Below are positions 17,138 through 26,046 of a stretch of DNA of 64,000 nucleotides, in pieces; positions within the stretch are counted from its first letter, which is position 1, and the number at the start of each line of letters is the position of its first letter. The position numbers and the translations under genes are program-made. Location: assembly GCA_039698035.1 (NCBI GenBank), contig JBDKSW010000004.1:372001-436000 (forward strand), given 5' to 3'. This DNA comes from JAJFUI01 sp039698035. Lineage in GTDB: Bacteria > Planctomycetota > Planctomycetia > Pirellulales > Thermoguttaceae. The notes below the pieces were generated by a model. It did no database searches and was not told the DNA's origin. It was given only the letters and a program-made list of their open reading frames with translations.

Positions 17138-18031
17138 ATGATCTGGAAGATCTTTGCCCGTGAATCTGGCCACGTCCGCGATTCCCAAGAGTTCGCACGC
17201 GAGTGCTATCAAGCTGGCGTTATTGCAGTCGGCTGGAATCCCGTCGGAGATTTGAACGCTGTTCCGTCTCGTGAACGACTCTGCCAACTGTTGACTGAGA
17301 GATGCGGGGAGTGGGCCGAGAATGGCGTGAAGACGATTAGATCGTGGGCCGGCTCGCTTTGGGCTTTCCGCACCGACGTGAAGCCTGGGCACTACGTCAT
17401 ATGTCCCGATAGAGATTCTGAGCAGTATTACGTCGGCATCGTCCGGTCGAGTCGCGTGTATCACGAGAAGAGGAAGCCTCGCGGAACATGCCATTTTGCT
17501 CATAGAAGAAAGGTTGACTGGGTTCGCATACTCAATCGAGCGGAACTCGAGCGGATTTGGCCAACAGGTCAGTTCGGCGGTCGTCAAACAGTCTCAGCCG
17601 TCCATGATGGAGCGGACAGATTTCTGAGGAGCCTCAAGAAACAGCGACGATCGTTTGCCCGCGGGACGCATCTTCCGATCCGGCCTGACTTGGAGTGGGG
17701 CAAGGAGGCTGAATCCCGCGCCATGGCGTGGCTCAGGGCGCGGAACTACGATCCAGTAGACGAGTCTCACCTGAATAAAGGGTGGGACATCTCGTGCGGC
17801 GATGAAAAGTTCGAGGTTAAGGGCCGCAAATCGCACCGAACCGCGGTTCGCCTGACTCAAAACGAATGGGCGGCTGCCAAGCGGCTGAAAAAGCGGTATG
17901 CCGTCCTAGTCTTCACGGCGATGAACAGAGAAGAGCTGCGACGGGCTGTGCCTAAACAGATTGTTGATCCGTTCAACAACCCTGAGTCATGGAAGAAGCG
18001 AGCGATCTACGAGTATATACTCGTAGAATGA
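17138..18031 (+). CDS. DUF3883-type nuclease-like protein with PUA-like N-terminal reader domain
   Basis: The product has 297 residues. The N-terminal half has the signature IAVGWNPVGDL and a later YVGIVRSSRVYH strand, as in the PUA/EVE-like reader domains found at the front of Mrr-type restriction proteins. The C-terminal third matches the DUF3883 style, with GWDISCGDEKFEVKG giving the D...ExK of the PD-(D/E)xK nuclease fold, then VRLTQNEWAAAKRL and YAVLVFT. Together this suggests a modified-DNA or RNA-dependent nuclease. It lies 74 bases after the HicAB-like pair on the same strand. The base composition looks lower in GC than the flanking genes, suggesting recent acquisition. Confidence 0.75.
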   Translation: MIWKIFARESGHVRDSQEFARECYQAGVIAVGWNPVGDLNAVPSRERLCQLLTERCGEWAENGVKTIRSWAGSLWAFRTDVKPGHYVICPDRDSEQYYVGIVRSSRVYHEKRKPRGTCHFAHRRKVDWVRILNRAELERIWPTGQFGGRQTVSAVHDGADRFLRSLKKQRRSFARGTHLPIRPDLEWGKEAESRAMAWLRARNYDPVDESHLNKGWDISCGDEKFEVKGRKSHRTAVRLTQNEWAAAKRLKKRYAVLVFTAMNREELRRAVPKQIVDPFNNPESWKKRAIYEYILVE

Positions 18032-18200
18032 CGAGTCTGTTTGCCTGGCATCGGGCTGCGGAAATCGCTGTATGCACGCGGCGCGCAAAAACAAAGACGC
18101 CACACGCCGCACGGGGCAACGCGGAGCGTCTTGAATCGTGCGTTCCCACGCGGGAGCATGGGAACGAGTTGTTAAGCTGTTAAGCAGTGTATCGTCGTTC

Positions 18201-20312
18201 TTACGACTTGCTTTCGCCCTGTGCGGCGGCGGCCTGCTCGCGGAGGACGGCCTTGCGGCTGAGCTTGACGCGATCTTGGTCGTCAATGGCGATGACCTTG
18301 ACCTGCATCTCATCGCCGACCTTGCAGACTTCGCTCACGCTGTTGACGAAGCCGTCGGCCAGCTCGCTGATGTGGCACAGCCCATCCTTGCCGGGCAGGA
18401 TTTCGATGAACGCGCCGAAATCCTTGATGCTCATCACGCGGCCCTCGTAGATGCGGCCGACTTCGACCGAGGCCGTCAGGGCCTCGACCTTGCTCATCGC
18501 GGCCTTGGCGCCTTCCATGTTGGCGCAGGCGATGCTCACCGTGCCGTCGTCCTCGACCTCGATCAAGGCGCCGGTCGACTCTTGGATCGAGCGGATCATC
18601 TTTCCGCCCGGGCCGATCAGGAGGCCGATCTTCTCGGGGTCGATGTGCGTCCGCAGCAGACGCGGGGCCCAGTCGGAGATTTCGGGCCGCGGGCGCGGAA
18701 TGGCGCTTAGCATGGTTCGCAAGATCTCGATCCGCGCCTCACGCGATTGACGAAGCGTTTCGGCGATGATCTGTTGGCTGATGCCGTCGATCTTCAGGTC
18801 GAGTTGGATGCCGGTGATGCCGTTTTGGGTGCCGGCCACTTTGAAGTCCATGTCGCCGAAGTGGTCCTCGTCGCCGATGATGTCGGTCAGCAGGACGTAG
18901 CGATCGGGCTCTTTCACGAGGCCGACAGAGATGCCGGCCACGGGGTTGCTGATCGGCACGCCGGCGGCCATCAGGCCCAGCGTCGCTCCGCAGACAGACG
19001 CCATCGAACTCGATCCGTTGCTCTCGAGGATGTCGGAGATGATGCGGATCGTGTAGGGGAAGACGTCTGGCTCTGGAAGAACCGGCTTGACGCTCCGCTC
19101 GGCCAGCGCGCCGTGGCCGATCTCGCGACGGCCTGGGCCACGGATTGGCCGCACTTCGCCCACCGAGAACGAGGGGAAGTAATAGTGGAGCATGAACTTT
19201 TGGGAATACTCATCGACGAGTCCGTCGACGCGTTGCTCGTCGCGGCCGGTGCCGAGGGTGACGGTCACCAGGGATTGGGTCTCGCCGCGTTGGAACATGG
19301 CCGAGCCGTGAACGCGCGGCAGCAGATCGACCTTGCAGCTAATCGGCCGCAGTGTCTTGTAGTCGCGACCATCGGGACGGGTGCCGGTAAGGATCTGGTC
19401 GCGCACGACCCGGGTTGTCAGTTCTTCCCAGGCCGACGCGAGGGCCTCGGCCGTAATGGCCCCGTCCGCCTTCGGGTCGGGGATCAACTCGGCGGCCGCT
19501 TGCTTCTTGACTGCATTGCACGCCTCGGCCCTGGCCAATTTGCCGGAGGTCTGCAAGGCCGTGCGCAGTGCATCGTAGTACTTGATTTGCACGACTTGAT
19601 AGACGTCGCTGGGGGGCGGAACGTCGTACTGGCGCTTGACCGTGCCCAGCTTGGCGGCCAGTTCTTCCTGCATTTCGCAGATCTGGCGAATATAGCCGTG
19701 GGCCGTCGTGATGGCCTCGACCATCTGGTCTTCGGGCATCTCGCGGGCAAAGCCCTCGATCATTAGGATGGATTCCTTGCTGCCCGAGACGATCAGGTCC
19801 AGGTCGCTCAGTTCGAGCGCGTCATGGGTCGGGAACGGAACGAATTTGCCGTCGATGTAGGCGAGCCGGATCGAACCGATTGGCCCCTGGAACGGCAGCG
19901 GTGAGATGCGCAACGCGGCCGAGGCCCCGTTCATCGCCAGCACGTCGCCATCGTTCTGCCGGTCGCTGGCCAACACGAAGGCCTGCACCTGCACCTCATC
20001 CCTGAACCAGTCGGGCCAGAGCGGCCGGATGGGGCGATCCATCAGTCGGGCGGTCAGGGTTTCCTTGGTGGTGGGCCGACCTTCGCGCTTCAAGAAGCCG
20101 CCGGGGAACTTGCCGGCCGCGGCCACGCGCTCGCGGTAATCGCATGTGAGCGGGAAGAAATCGCCTGGCCGAGGGCCGCCGGCCGCAGTGGCCGCAAGTA
20201 CGACGGTCTCGCCGTACTGCACTAGACAACTACCGGCCGCCTGCTTGGCCAATTCGCCGGTCTCGATGGAAAGAATGGATTCGCCGATCTGCCGTTCAAC
20301 ACGTACTTTCAA
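18201..20312 (-). CDS. pnp: Polyribonucleotide nucleotidyltransferase (PNPase)
   Basis: PNPase degrades RNA 3' to 5' by phosphorolysis and takes part in the degradosome. All expected parts are visible in the 703 residues: the first RNase PH domain, the second one with GRREIGHGALAERSV and the active-site region DIIGDEDHFGDMDFKVAGT, a KH domain (IGLLIGPGGKMIRSIQE) and an S1 domain (GRVMSIKDFGAFIEI). The C-terminus is short. The ATG at 20312 is immediately followed by the conserved start MKVRVERQIG. It follows rpsO on the same strand, as in most bacteria, with a structured 235-base gap that may control expression. Confidence 0.98.
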   Translation of the reverse strand: MKVRVERQIGESILSIETGELAKQAAGSCLVQYGETVVLAATAAGGPRPGDFFPLTCDYRERVAAAGKFPGGFLKREGRPTTKETLTARLMDRPIRPLWPDWFRDEVQVQAFVLASDRQNDGDVLAMNGASAALRISPLPFQGPIGSIRLAYIDGKFVPFPTHDALELSDLDLIVSGSKESILMIEGFAREMPEDQMVEAITTAHGYIRQICEMQEELAAKLGTVKRQYDVPPPSDVYQVVQIKYYDALRTALQTSGKLARAEACNAVKKQAAAELIPDPKADGAITAEALASAWEELTTRVVRDQILTGTRPDGRDYKTLRPISCKVDLLPRVHGSAMFQRGETQSLVTVTLGTGRDEQRVDGLVDEYSQKFMLHYYFPSFSVGEVRPIRGPGRREIGHGALAERSVKPVLPEPDVFPYTIRIISDILESNGSSSMASVCGATLGLMAAGVPISNPVAGISVGLVKEPDRYVLLTDIIGDEDHFGDMDFKVAGTQNGITGIQLDLKIDGISQQIIAETLRQSREARIEILRTMLSAIPRPRPEISDWAPRLLRTHIDPEKIGLLIGPGGKMIRSIQESTGALIEVEDDGTVSIACANMEGAKAAMSKVEALTASVEVGRIYEGRVMSIKDFGAFIEILPGKDGLCHISELADGFVNSVSEVCKVGDEMQVKVIAIDDQDRVKLSRKAVLREQAAAAQGESKS

Positions 20313-20414
20313 TGTATTTTCCTACCTTCATCTGAATTGGAGCCGTTGCCTGCGCACAGTGAGAACCGGGTGAGGTTCGAGGAGGCGACACGACGATCGC
20401 CGAGGGCGATGGCA

Positions 20415-20487
20415 GGGTGGCACGGCCCGCGAGGGCATGCTGAACCAACGACGTTCGCCCGTCACGCCCTGACAGGGCGTGCCACCC
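20415..20487 (-). repeat. Compound hairpin between rpsO and pnp
   Basis: An outer pair GGGTGGCAC (20415-20423) / GTGCCACCC (20479-20487) overlaps an inner palindrome CACGCCCTG (20463-20471) / CAGGGCGTG (20473-20481). The two structures are alternatives, because they share bases 20479-20481. In E. coli a hairpin here is cut by RNase III in PNPase autoregulation; this one could act similarly. Confidence 0.55.
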
Positions 20488-20547
20488 ACGCTCGCGCATT
20501 CCACGAGCCAAGCCGTCGGGCGTGCAAAAGGACCGCCGTGTGCCGGA

Positions 20548-20817
20548 CTACTTGCGAATGTCCAGGCGGCGGATGATGTCGAGGTAGCGCTGAGGATCGA
20601 CCCGCTTCAGGTAATCCAACAGACGCCGGCGGCGTCCGACCAGCATCAGCAAGCCTCGCCGACAGGCGAAGTCCCGCTTATGACCCTGCAAATGCTCGGT
20701 CAGTCCGTTGACGCGCGCTGTCAGAATGGCAATTTGGACTTCCGGGGAGCCAGTATCGCTGGAGCTCCGCTGGTATTCCTCGATCAGTCCGCTTTTCCGC
20801 TGTTTGGTAATAGTCAT
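20548..20817 (-). CDS. rpsO: Ribosomal protein S15
   Basis: The 89-residue product is S15 of the 30S subunit, an early binder of 16S rRNA at the three-way junction. It starts MTITKQRKSGLIEEY and carries the family motifs SSSDTGSPEVQIAIL, HLQGHKRDFACRRGLL and RRRLLDYLK. Length is standard. It is upstream of pnp on the same strand, the classical bacterial order. Confidence 0.98.
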   Translation of the reverse strand: MTITKQRKSGLIEEYQRSSSDTGSPEVQIAILTARVNGLTEHLQGHKRDFACRRGLLMLVGRRRRLLDYLKRVDPQRYLDIIRRLDIRK

Positions 20818-21214
20818 CTGCTACCGCGACCGCTTCACCCCGGTTGGCTTAGGACGCTTCTACGGGAAGCCGGTTCCTCCCACCGTGTTTGTTGCTACGA
20901 CTCTGCCTACAAAACATTTTCCAATAAACCACTAAGTGACAAGTGTACCAGACCGGCGGCGGAATGCAATTGGGGAAATGGGAGCCAGGCAGCATGGGCC
21001 GCAGGAAAGGGGCGTTCTTAGTGTAAAGGGGTAAGATGGGCTGAATGGGGTGTGTGCTGCACCGCAAAGCCCCGCGCCTGGGTGGGCCTGGATTGCCTTT
21101 CCGATTTCTGCCCGCGATGCTCGGAGCCTGTCGGCGCCTTGGGCCGGCCATGAGATCGAGCGGGCGTTTCCGCGATCCGACCGGGCCGACGAATTGTTTG
21201 TCGCGTGCCAAGGC
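20818..21214. other. Intergenic region between macA-like gene and rpsO
   Basis: About 400 bases hold no credible gene. It should contain the rpsO promoter. Notably no ABC-transporter gene follows the MacA-like adaptor here. Confidence 0.4.
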
Positions 21215-22561
21215 TCAATATCGGTTGCGCCGGCCGGAACGCCCGGCGCCGATGACATTGGCGATGCTTGCGCCGTGATCGTCGGACGGGTCAGTCGTGG
21301 CGTCGTTGGCGCTCGACTGGCCAACGACGACCGCCATTCCCTCTTTTAATTGGTCGCTGTGGACTTCGGTCATTGCGCCGTCGCTTGCGCCGGTTCGCAC
21401 GGCAACCGGCCGCACGTAACTGCCCGTCTCGACCCACACATAGCGATGTTCGTCCTTGCCGGCGAGAGTTTTTGCCGTGTTCGTTTCCTCCGAGACTTCC
21501 GCGGCCGCGCGGTCTTTGTCCGCGCCGTCGTCGGCCGCCATCGGCGCTGCCACATCGCGCAACTCGGGTGTGACTTGTTCGGGGCGGGGACGCCAGCAGA
21601 GCGCGGCATTCGGGACCATCAGGACATTGCTCAGTTGGCCTAATTCAAATTGGAGGTTGGCCGTCAGGTAAGGCATCAGCTTACCGCTGGAATTGTCCGT
21701 GACGACGACCACGGTGTAGGCCACGCCCATGCCGGTGATTGTGGCTTTGAGCCGGATTTGGGCGACCTGCCCACGGAATGTCTCGCCAGGACACGTGTCG
21801 ACGGTGAACTGGACTGGCATTCCCGTTCGGATTCGTCCGATTTCAGACTCGCTGACGGACGCGCAGACCTGCATCCGTTTGAGGTCTTTGGCGATCAGGA
21901 AGAGGTTGGGCGCATTGAAGGCGGCGACCACGGTTTGGCCCACGCTGGCCCGGCGATCCAGAATGACGCCGTGGACGGGTGAGCGAATGATCGTGTTTTC
22001 GAGATTCGTTTTGGCGAGTCGCAGCAGGACATCCGCCTGTCGGACGCTAGCTTTTTGCGAAGCGACATGTGCGATCGCCGCGCGATAGTTGGCCGTAATC
22101 AGGTCGAATTCGCTTTTGGCGATGGCCTGGGTTGGCAGAAGGGTTTTGGCGCGTTGCCAATCTTCTTCGGCCTGATCGAGCTTCGCTTGGGCCTGGACCA
22201 GGTCGGCCTGGGCCCGCTGGAGCGTCGCCTCGGCGTTGTCCACCTGGGCCTTGTAGGCCGAGTCGTCCAGTAGGGCCAGGACGGTCCCTTCATAGACGAT
22301 GGATCCGAAATCGATGATTTTCTTCTTGGCCGGGTCGGTCGGGTCAATGCCCAATGTCTTGATCTGTCCGACGACCTGGGCGCCCACATCGACGACTTCT
22401 TCCGGCTCGACGGATCCCGTAGCGGCAATGGTTGCGCGCAGGTCACCGCGGCTGACCTTGGTGGTGCGCAGCGACAGCTCGCCGGTCGATGTCCGGCCAC
22501 AATAGATGGCCGCACTTAGGACCAGACCGGCCGCAAGGATGAAAGCCAGTGCTGTTCTCAT
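21215..22561 (-). CDS. MacA/HlyD-type efflux adaptor protein
   Basis: This periplasmic membrane-fusion protein links an inner-membrane pump to an outer-membrane channel. The start at 22561 is supported by GGAGGTG seven bases upstream. An N-terminal anchor (TALAFILAAGLVLSAAIYC) is followed by the lipoyl half-domain (LRATIAATGSVEPEEVVDVG; GQIKTLGIDP), a long alpha-hairpin (residues ~110-200, AEATLQRAQADLVQAQAKLDQAEEDW), the second lipoyl half (IIRSPVHGVILDRRASVGQTV) and a beta barrel. The region around residue 360 has an acidic and Ala-rich insertion. Total 448 residues. The cognate MacB permease is not adjacent in either direction, so it is an orphan adaptor here. Confidence 0.88.
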   Translation of the reverse strand: MRTALAFILAAGLVLSAAIYCGRTSTGELSLRTTKVSRGDLRATIAATGSVEPEEVVDVGAQVVGQIKTLGIDPTDPAKKKIIDFGSIVYEGTVLALLDDSAYKAQVDNAEATLQRAQADLVQAQAKLDQAEEDWQRAKTLLPTQAIAKSEFDLITANYRAAIAHVASQKASVRQADVLLRLAKTNLENTIIRSPVHGVILDRRASVGQTVVAAFNAPNLFLIAKDLKRMQVCASVSESEIGRIRTGMPVQFTVDTCPGETFRGQVAQIRLKATITGMGVAYTVVVVTDNSSGKLMPYLTANLQFELGQLSNVLMVPNAALCWRPRPEQVTPELRDVAAPMAADDGADKDRAAAEVSEETNTAKTLAGKDEHRYVWVETGSYVRPVAVRTGASDGAMTEVHSDQLKEGMAVVVGQSSANDATTDPSDDHGASIANVIGAGRSGRRNRY

Positions 22562-23061
22562 CGTAACACCTCCAATTCGGGCTCGTTCCAGTCTCGCCAA
22601 ATGGTCTGCCGGCAGCGTTGGCCACAAGCGGCGACTGAAGCTGGCGAGGAAACAACTCGACCGAACCTCCATTTTGAGAGGGAATCACCTGGATGGAACT
22701 TGGGGAACCTGGTTCCCGCCGGACGGTATGCCAAGCGTCTCGACAACGCAGGCAGGGGGCCGGGATACCTGGCATTTGCCTGGCCTGGTAGGGCGGGCGG
22801 ATCGCTCCCAGCACGCCGGCTATTGTAGCGATTGGCGGCCATGGGTTCCACCCCGCGTTTTCCTGGGCGGCACGGGATTGCACCGTGGCAACACGGTTGC
22901 AACCTATTGCTTGGCAATCGGTTGTGGCGATTCGTTAAGGCCCGGTGTCTCTGGGGGACAGGCGTAGATCATAAGCCTTTTGGTGCTCTGCACAGGGCAG
23001 GCAAGCATGGCGGCGACACTTGTGCTCCTTGTCCGACTCGCGGAGTAATACAATAGAGACG
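22562..23061. other. Divergent intergenic region
   Basis: Five hundred bases separate the divergent adaptor and SRAP genes. I see no gene of credible coding character. The SRAP gene probably uses TACAAT at 23050-23055 as -10. Confidence 0.35.
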
Positions 23062-23763
23062 ATGTGCGGTCGCTTCACGCTTCGGACTTCGGCCAGGGCG
23101 GTTGCCCAGCAGTTTGGACTGCTGGGGGTCGAGCCCTTCGTGGCCCGATTCAACATCGCTCCGGCGCAATGGGTGCCGGTCGTTCGGCCCGTCTTGCGAC
23201 CGCCATCGCCCGAAACGGCGGTGGGACGCGAGTTGGTCTGGCTTCGCTGGGGGCTAGTTCCGGGCTGGGCGAAGGATCCGGCCATTGGCAATCGGCTGGT
23301 CAACGCCAGGGCGGAGACGGCGTCCCGCCTGCCGGCTTTCCGCGAGGCCATGCGTCGGCGTCGGTGTCTCGTGGTGGCCGACGGGTTCTATGAATGGCAG
23401 CGAGCTGGTCGCAAGAAACAGCCGTATTTTATCAGGCTTCGGGACGACCGGCCGTTGGCGTTCGCGGCTCTTTGGGAGGCGTGGGAGGGTCCCGATCACG
23501 TGACGCTGGAGACGTGCGTCTTGCTGACCACGGACGCGAACGGTCTGTTGAGGCCGATTCACGACCGGATGCCGGTCATTCTGCCGGAGGACGCTTACGC
23601 CGCGTGGCTCGACCCGGCGGTCGAAGATCCGCGACAGGTCGAGCCGCTTCTGACGCCCTATCCGAGCGATCAGATGGCGGCCCACGTCGTCGGCAGCCTG
23701 GTGAACGATCCGTCGCACGAGTCGCCGCGTTGCATCGAGCCGGGCGAAAAGACGCTGTTCTAG
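23062..23763 (+). CDS. yedK: SRAP domain protein (HMCES/YedK)
   Basis: SRAP proteins covalently trap abasic sites in single-stranded DNA through the amino group and thiol of Cys2 and so protect forks. The start at 23062 gives MCGRFTLR, with Cys2 exposed after Met removal. Other family motifs are RFNIAPAQ, LRWGLVPGWAKD, NARAET, CLVVADGFYEWQ and HDRMPVIL. Length 233 is standard. The longer upstream start (23020) would bury Cys2 and is wrong. It stands alone on the plus strand. Confidence 0.95.
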   Translation: MCGRFTLRTSARAVAQQFGLLGVEPFVARFNIAPAQWVPVVRPVLRPPSPETAVGRELVWLRWGLVPGWAKDPAIGNRLVNARAETASRLPAFREAMRRRRCLVVADGFYEWQRAGRKKQPYFIRLRDDRPLAFAALWEAWEGPDHVTLETCVLLTTDANGLLRPIHDRMPVILPEDAYAAWLDPAVEDPRQVEPLLTPYPSDQMAAHVVGSLVNDPSHESPRCIEPGEKTLF

Positions 23764-23881
23764 CCGGGTCATGTTGAGAAAAGTCAACATGGCCTCGGTT
23801 CACATTCGTGGTTTGCCCCCCCCAAAAAGCTGACGTAGGCTTTCGTTGGTGGCAACATTCCGAAAGTCTGCGCCCGTGTCC

Positions 23882-24169
23882 ATGCCTATTGAGACGCCGA
23901 ATCCGCCCGTTGATGTGAGCGAGGCTCGCAGGGCGCTGCGCGAAATCTCGGCGTGTCGCGTCGAGTTGCAGACGTTCCTGAGCGAGGAGTTCGATCGTTG
24001 GGAGCGGCTGGCAGAAGAGTTGCTGGCCGACGAGGTTGTGCGGCACGAGACGTTTGAGCAGGCGGATCGGGTTGCGCTCGATGATCAAATCGAACGGTTG
24101 GCTTCCGTGGCCGCGGAACTGAGCCGGTCGTTGAGCGATCAGAGCCGTGCGACTTCAAAGCGAACCTAA
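23882..24169 (+). CDS. Small coiled-coil protein upstream of the GAP1-like gene
   Basis: The product has 95 residues from the ATG at 23882. It is acidic and helical: VSEARRALREISACRVELQ, WERLAEELLADEVV and LDDQIERLASVAAELSRSL look like two or three amphipathic helices. No known domain is recognised. It lies directly upstream of the GAP1-like protein gene (32-base gap to its preferred start), so it is likely a partner or adaptor in that unit. A TTG at 23846 would add 12 residues. Confidence 0.65.
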   Translation: MPIETPNPPVDVSEARRALREISACRVELQTFLSEEFDRWERLAEELLADEVVRHETFEQADRVALDDQIERLASVAAELSRSLSDQSRATSKRT

Positions 24170-24201
24170 ACGTGGCGGCCGTTGTTTTGTTAGGAGTTCG
24201 C

Positions 24202-25515
24202 GTGCAGCAAGCCGAACAAGCCATTGTCGCTCCGGGCCGCAGCGATAGCACGGGCTATCGCATCGTGGCCAGCAGTCCGGGCGTCTGCGAGGCGGACGCT
24301 CGAGAGCTGATCGCTTGGTGCCCGTCGCACGACAGCCTGCTCGACTCGAATTCCGACAGTCTCAACTTTCATCCATTGCCCAGCGGGGCATATTGTCTCT
24401 CCCGGACCGTGGCTCTCGGTTGCCATGGGGGGCGCGAACAGGTGAAGACGCACTGCCTGATCGTGCCGCGGGAGATGCTGACGCGGTTTGGCAATCATCC
24501 GTTCCTGCTGGCCCGGGCCGCCGAGGGAGCGTGGCGCTCGGATCATGGATCCTCGCAGCAGCTCACGCCAGTGACGGTGCCAGGCGGCGCGGCAGCGGTC
24601 GATCAACCGCTGTTGGAATCTTTGGCCCGGGATCCCGGACCGCGGAAGATGGCCTCGCTGGTGCAGTCGGCCTGCCAGTCGATTTGTTTGGCCGTGGCCG
24701 GCCGTCAGCCGTCGGCGTCGCTGTTGGCCGGGCTGCTGAGTTGCTTGCCGCAGGAGTGCCGGCTGGAGTTTTCATTCTCGACCGGATTGAAATTCTCGCC
24801 GCGTCGCGCGTTTCGGCTCGTCGCGCTGAGCGACGACCCGGCGCAGCGTTGCTGGGTGGCGCAGTATGCGAATGTCGCGGTGCTGGACCTGTGCGACGCC
24901 GAACGATCGGAGACGTTTCCGCTCGATGCCTGGGCGCAATTCGTTCAGCGGTCCCTGGCTACCGACAACCTCCCACTGCTGGCGGCCGAGCTTTCCAAGC
25001 GGCGATTCCAGTTGACGCTCGATGACTTGCCGGCGTTGGGGCTGCAATTGCTCGAATCCCTGGACGCCTCGGAGTTGCAGCCGCTTGCGCTGCTCGATCA
25101 GGAGGCCGCGACCGACTTGACGCCCGAACGCACGGGGCACGCCGCGCACGAGCGGTTCCTCGGCAAAGGCAGGCGGATAGGCGAGCGTTCTCAGACGCTT
25201 AGCGCGAGCGCGACACTTAGCACGAATTCTCCAGAGTTCGACTCGCCCGAGGCGCTCGAGCGGCTCGAACAGCTCGACGACCTGGTTTACGACGCCATCA
25301 ACGGGCAGCCTGGGGCGATCGAGCAACTGCAAACGGTTTGGCCCAAGCTGGGTGAAGAGTTGGGCGAGGCGTCGCTGGCCGAGTCGCGAGAACAGTATCT
25401 TCGCTACGCGTTGTCCGTCTGGGACCAGTGCGCCCAAGGCGACGGCTTGCGCCATCCCAACCAGGCGATTCAGGCGCTGGACGTTCTTTGCCTGCTGTTC
25501 GGCGACGCCCTCTAA
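24202..25515 (+). CDS. GTPase-associated protein 1 (GAP1)-like protein
   Basis: The 437-residue product starts with QQAEQAIVAPGR and has the segments GYRIVASSPGVCEAD, WCPSHDSLLD, LNFHPLPSGAYCLSRTVALG and LIVPREMLTRFGNHPFLLARA. These match my memory of the N-terminal domain of planctomycete 'GTPase-associated protein 1' proteins, which are proposed to work with TRAFAC-type GTPases. The middle and C-terminal parts are helical. I prefer the GTG at 24202, because TAGGAG lies six bases upstream; a GTG at 24172 is also in frame. No GTPase gene is adjacent. Function is not established. Confidence 0.65.
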   Translation: MQQAEQAIVAPGRSDSTGYRIVASSPGVCEADARELIAWCPSHDSLLDSNSDSLNFHPLPSGAYCLSRTVALGCHGGREQVKTHCLIVPREMLTRFGNHPFLLARAAEGAWRSDHGSSQQLTPVTVPGGAAAVDQPLLESLARDPGPRKMASLVQSACQSICLAVAGRQPSASLLAGLLSCLPQECRLEFSFSTGLKFSPRRAFRLVALSDDPAQRCWVAQYANVAVLDLCDAERSETFPLDAWAQFVQRSLATDNLPLLAAELSKRRFQLTLDDLPALGLQLLESLDASELQPLALLDQEAATDLTPERTGHAAHERFLGKGRRIGERSQTLSASATLSTNSPEFDSPEALERLEQLDDLVYDAINGQPGAIEQLQTVWPKLGEELGEASLAESREQYLRYALSVWDQCAQGDGLRHPNQAIQALDVLCLLFGDAL

Positions 25516-26046
25516 TCGGGCGCTTCAGGGCCGATGCCACCGGCCGTCACGTCGGTTTCACGACCAGTGGTTTCCGTTCTTTGCCCACAGCGTCGCAGTG
25601 CGGCTTTCACCGAGTCGGGGGGGCGATCTGCCGCATTGTGGTCAGCCGGCTCAATCCCCCCCGGGGAACACGATCTGGCCAGAGGGCCCGGCCGGGATGA
25701 TTCGGCCTGGTGCTCTAAGTGGAAAAGGCAATATGGCTTGCGAGACGGCACGGCGGGAAATCTGGAAATGCCGGGCGAAGGTCGGCCTAGCGGCGCTTTT
25801 GGTAGAATGGTATATCTATATTCGACGAGTGTGCTAGCCGATTTGTTACAAAGGCGTCTTGGCCACGGGCCGGAAGCCCGCGGCAGACACGTTCCAGTAC
25901 AGCGAAGGATGCCTTTGTTCCCCGAATGGTCTAGGCGTTGGCGTTTTGCGTATTATATAAGCGCGCCTTTTTCGCCAGAATGATGGGCGGTTGACCAGGG
26001 GGTTGCCACGGCGGGCTTTCCGCCAGACTAGCGTTTGTCAGCGATC
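25516..26046. other. Intergenic region without supported gene
   Basis: About 530 bases with only short frames lacking coding character. TAGAAT at 25803-25808 and an AT-rich TATTATATAA at 25951-25960 are possible -10 elements. Confidence 0.35.

Noticed and set aside
20932..21324. 130-residue open frame on the minus strand upstream of rpsO
   Set aside because: Low-complexity translation overlapping the end of the adaptor gene; no ribosome site.
25534..25983. 149-residue open frame on the plus strand
   Set aside because: No ribosome site, no domain and composition like intergenic sequence.
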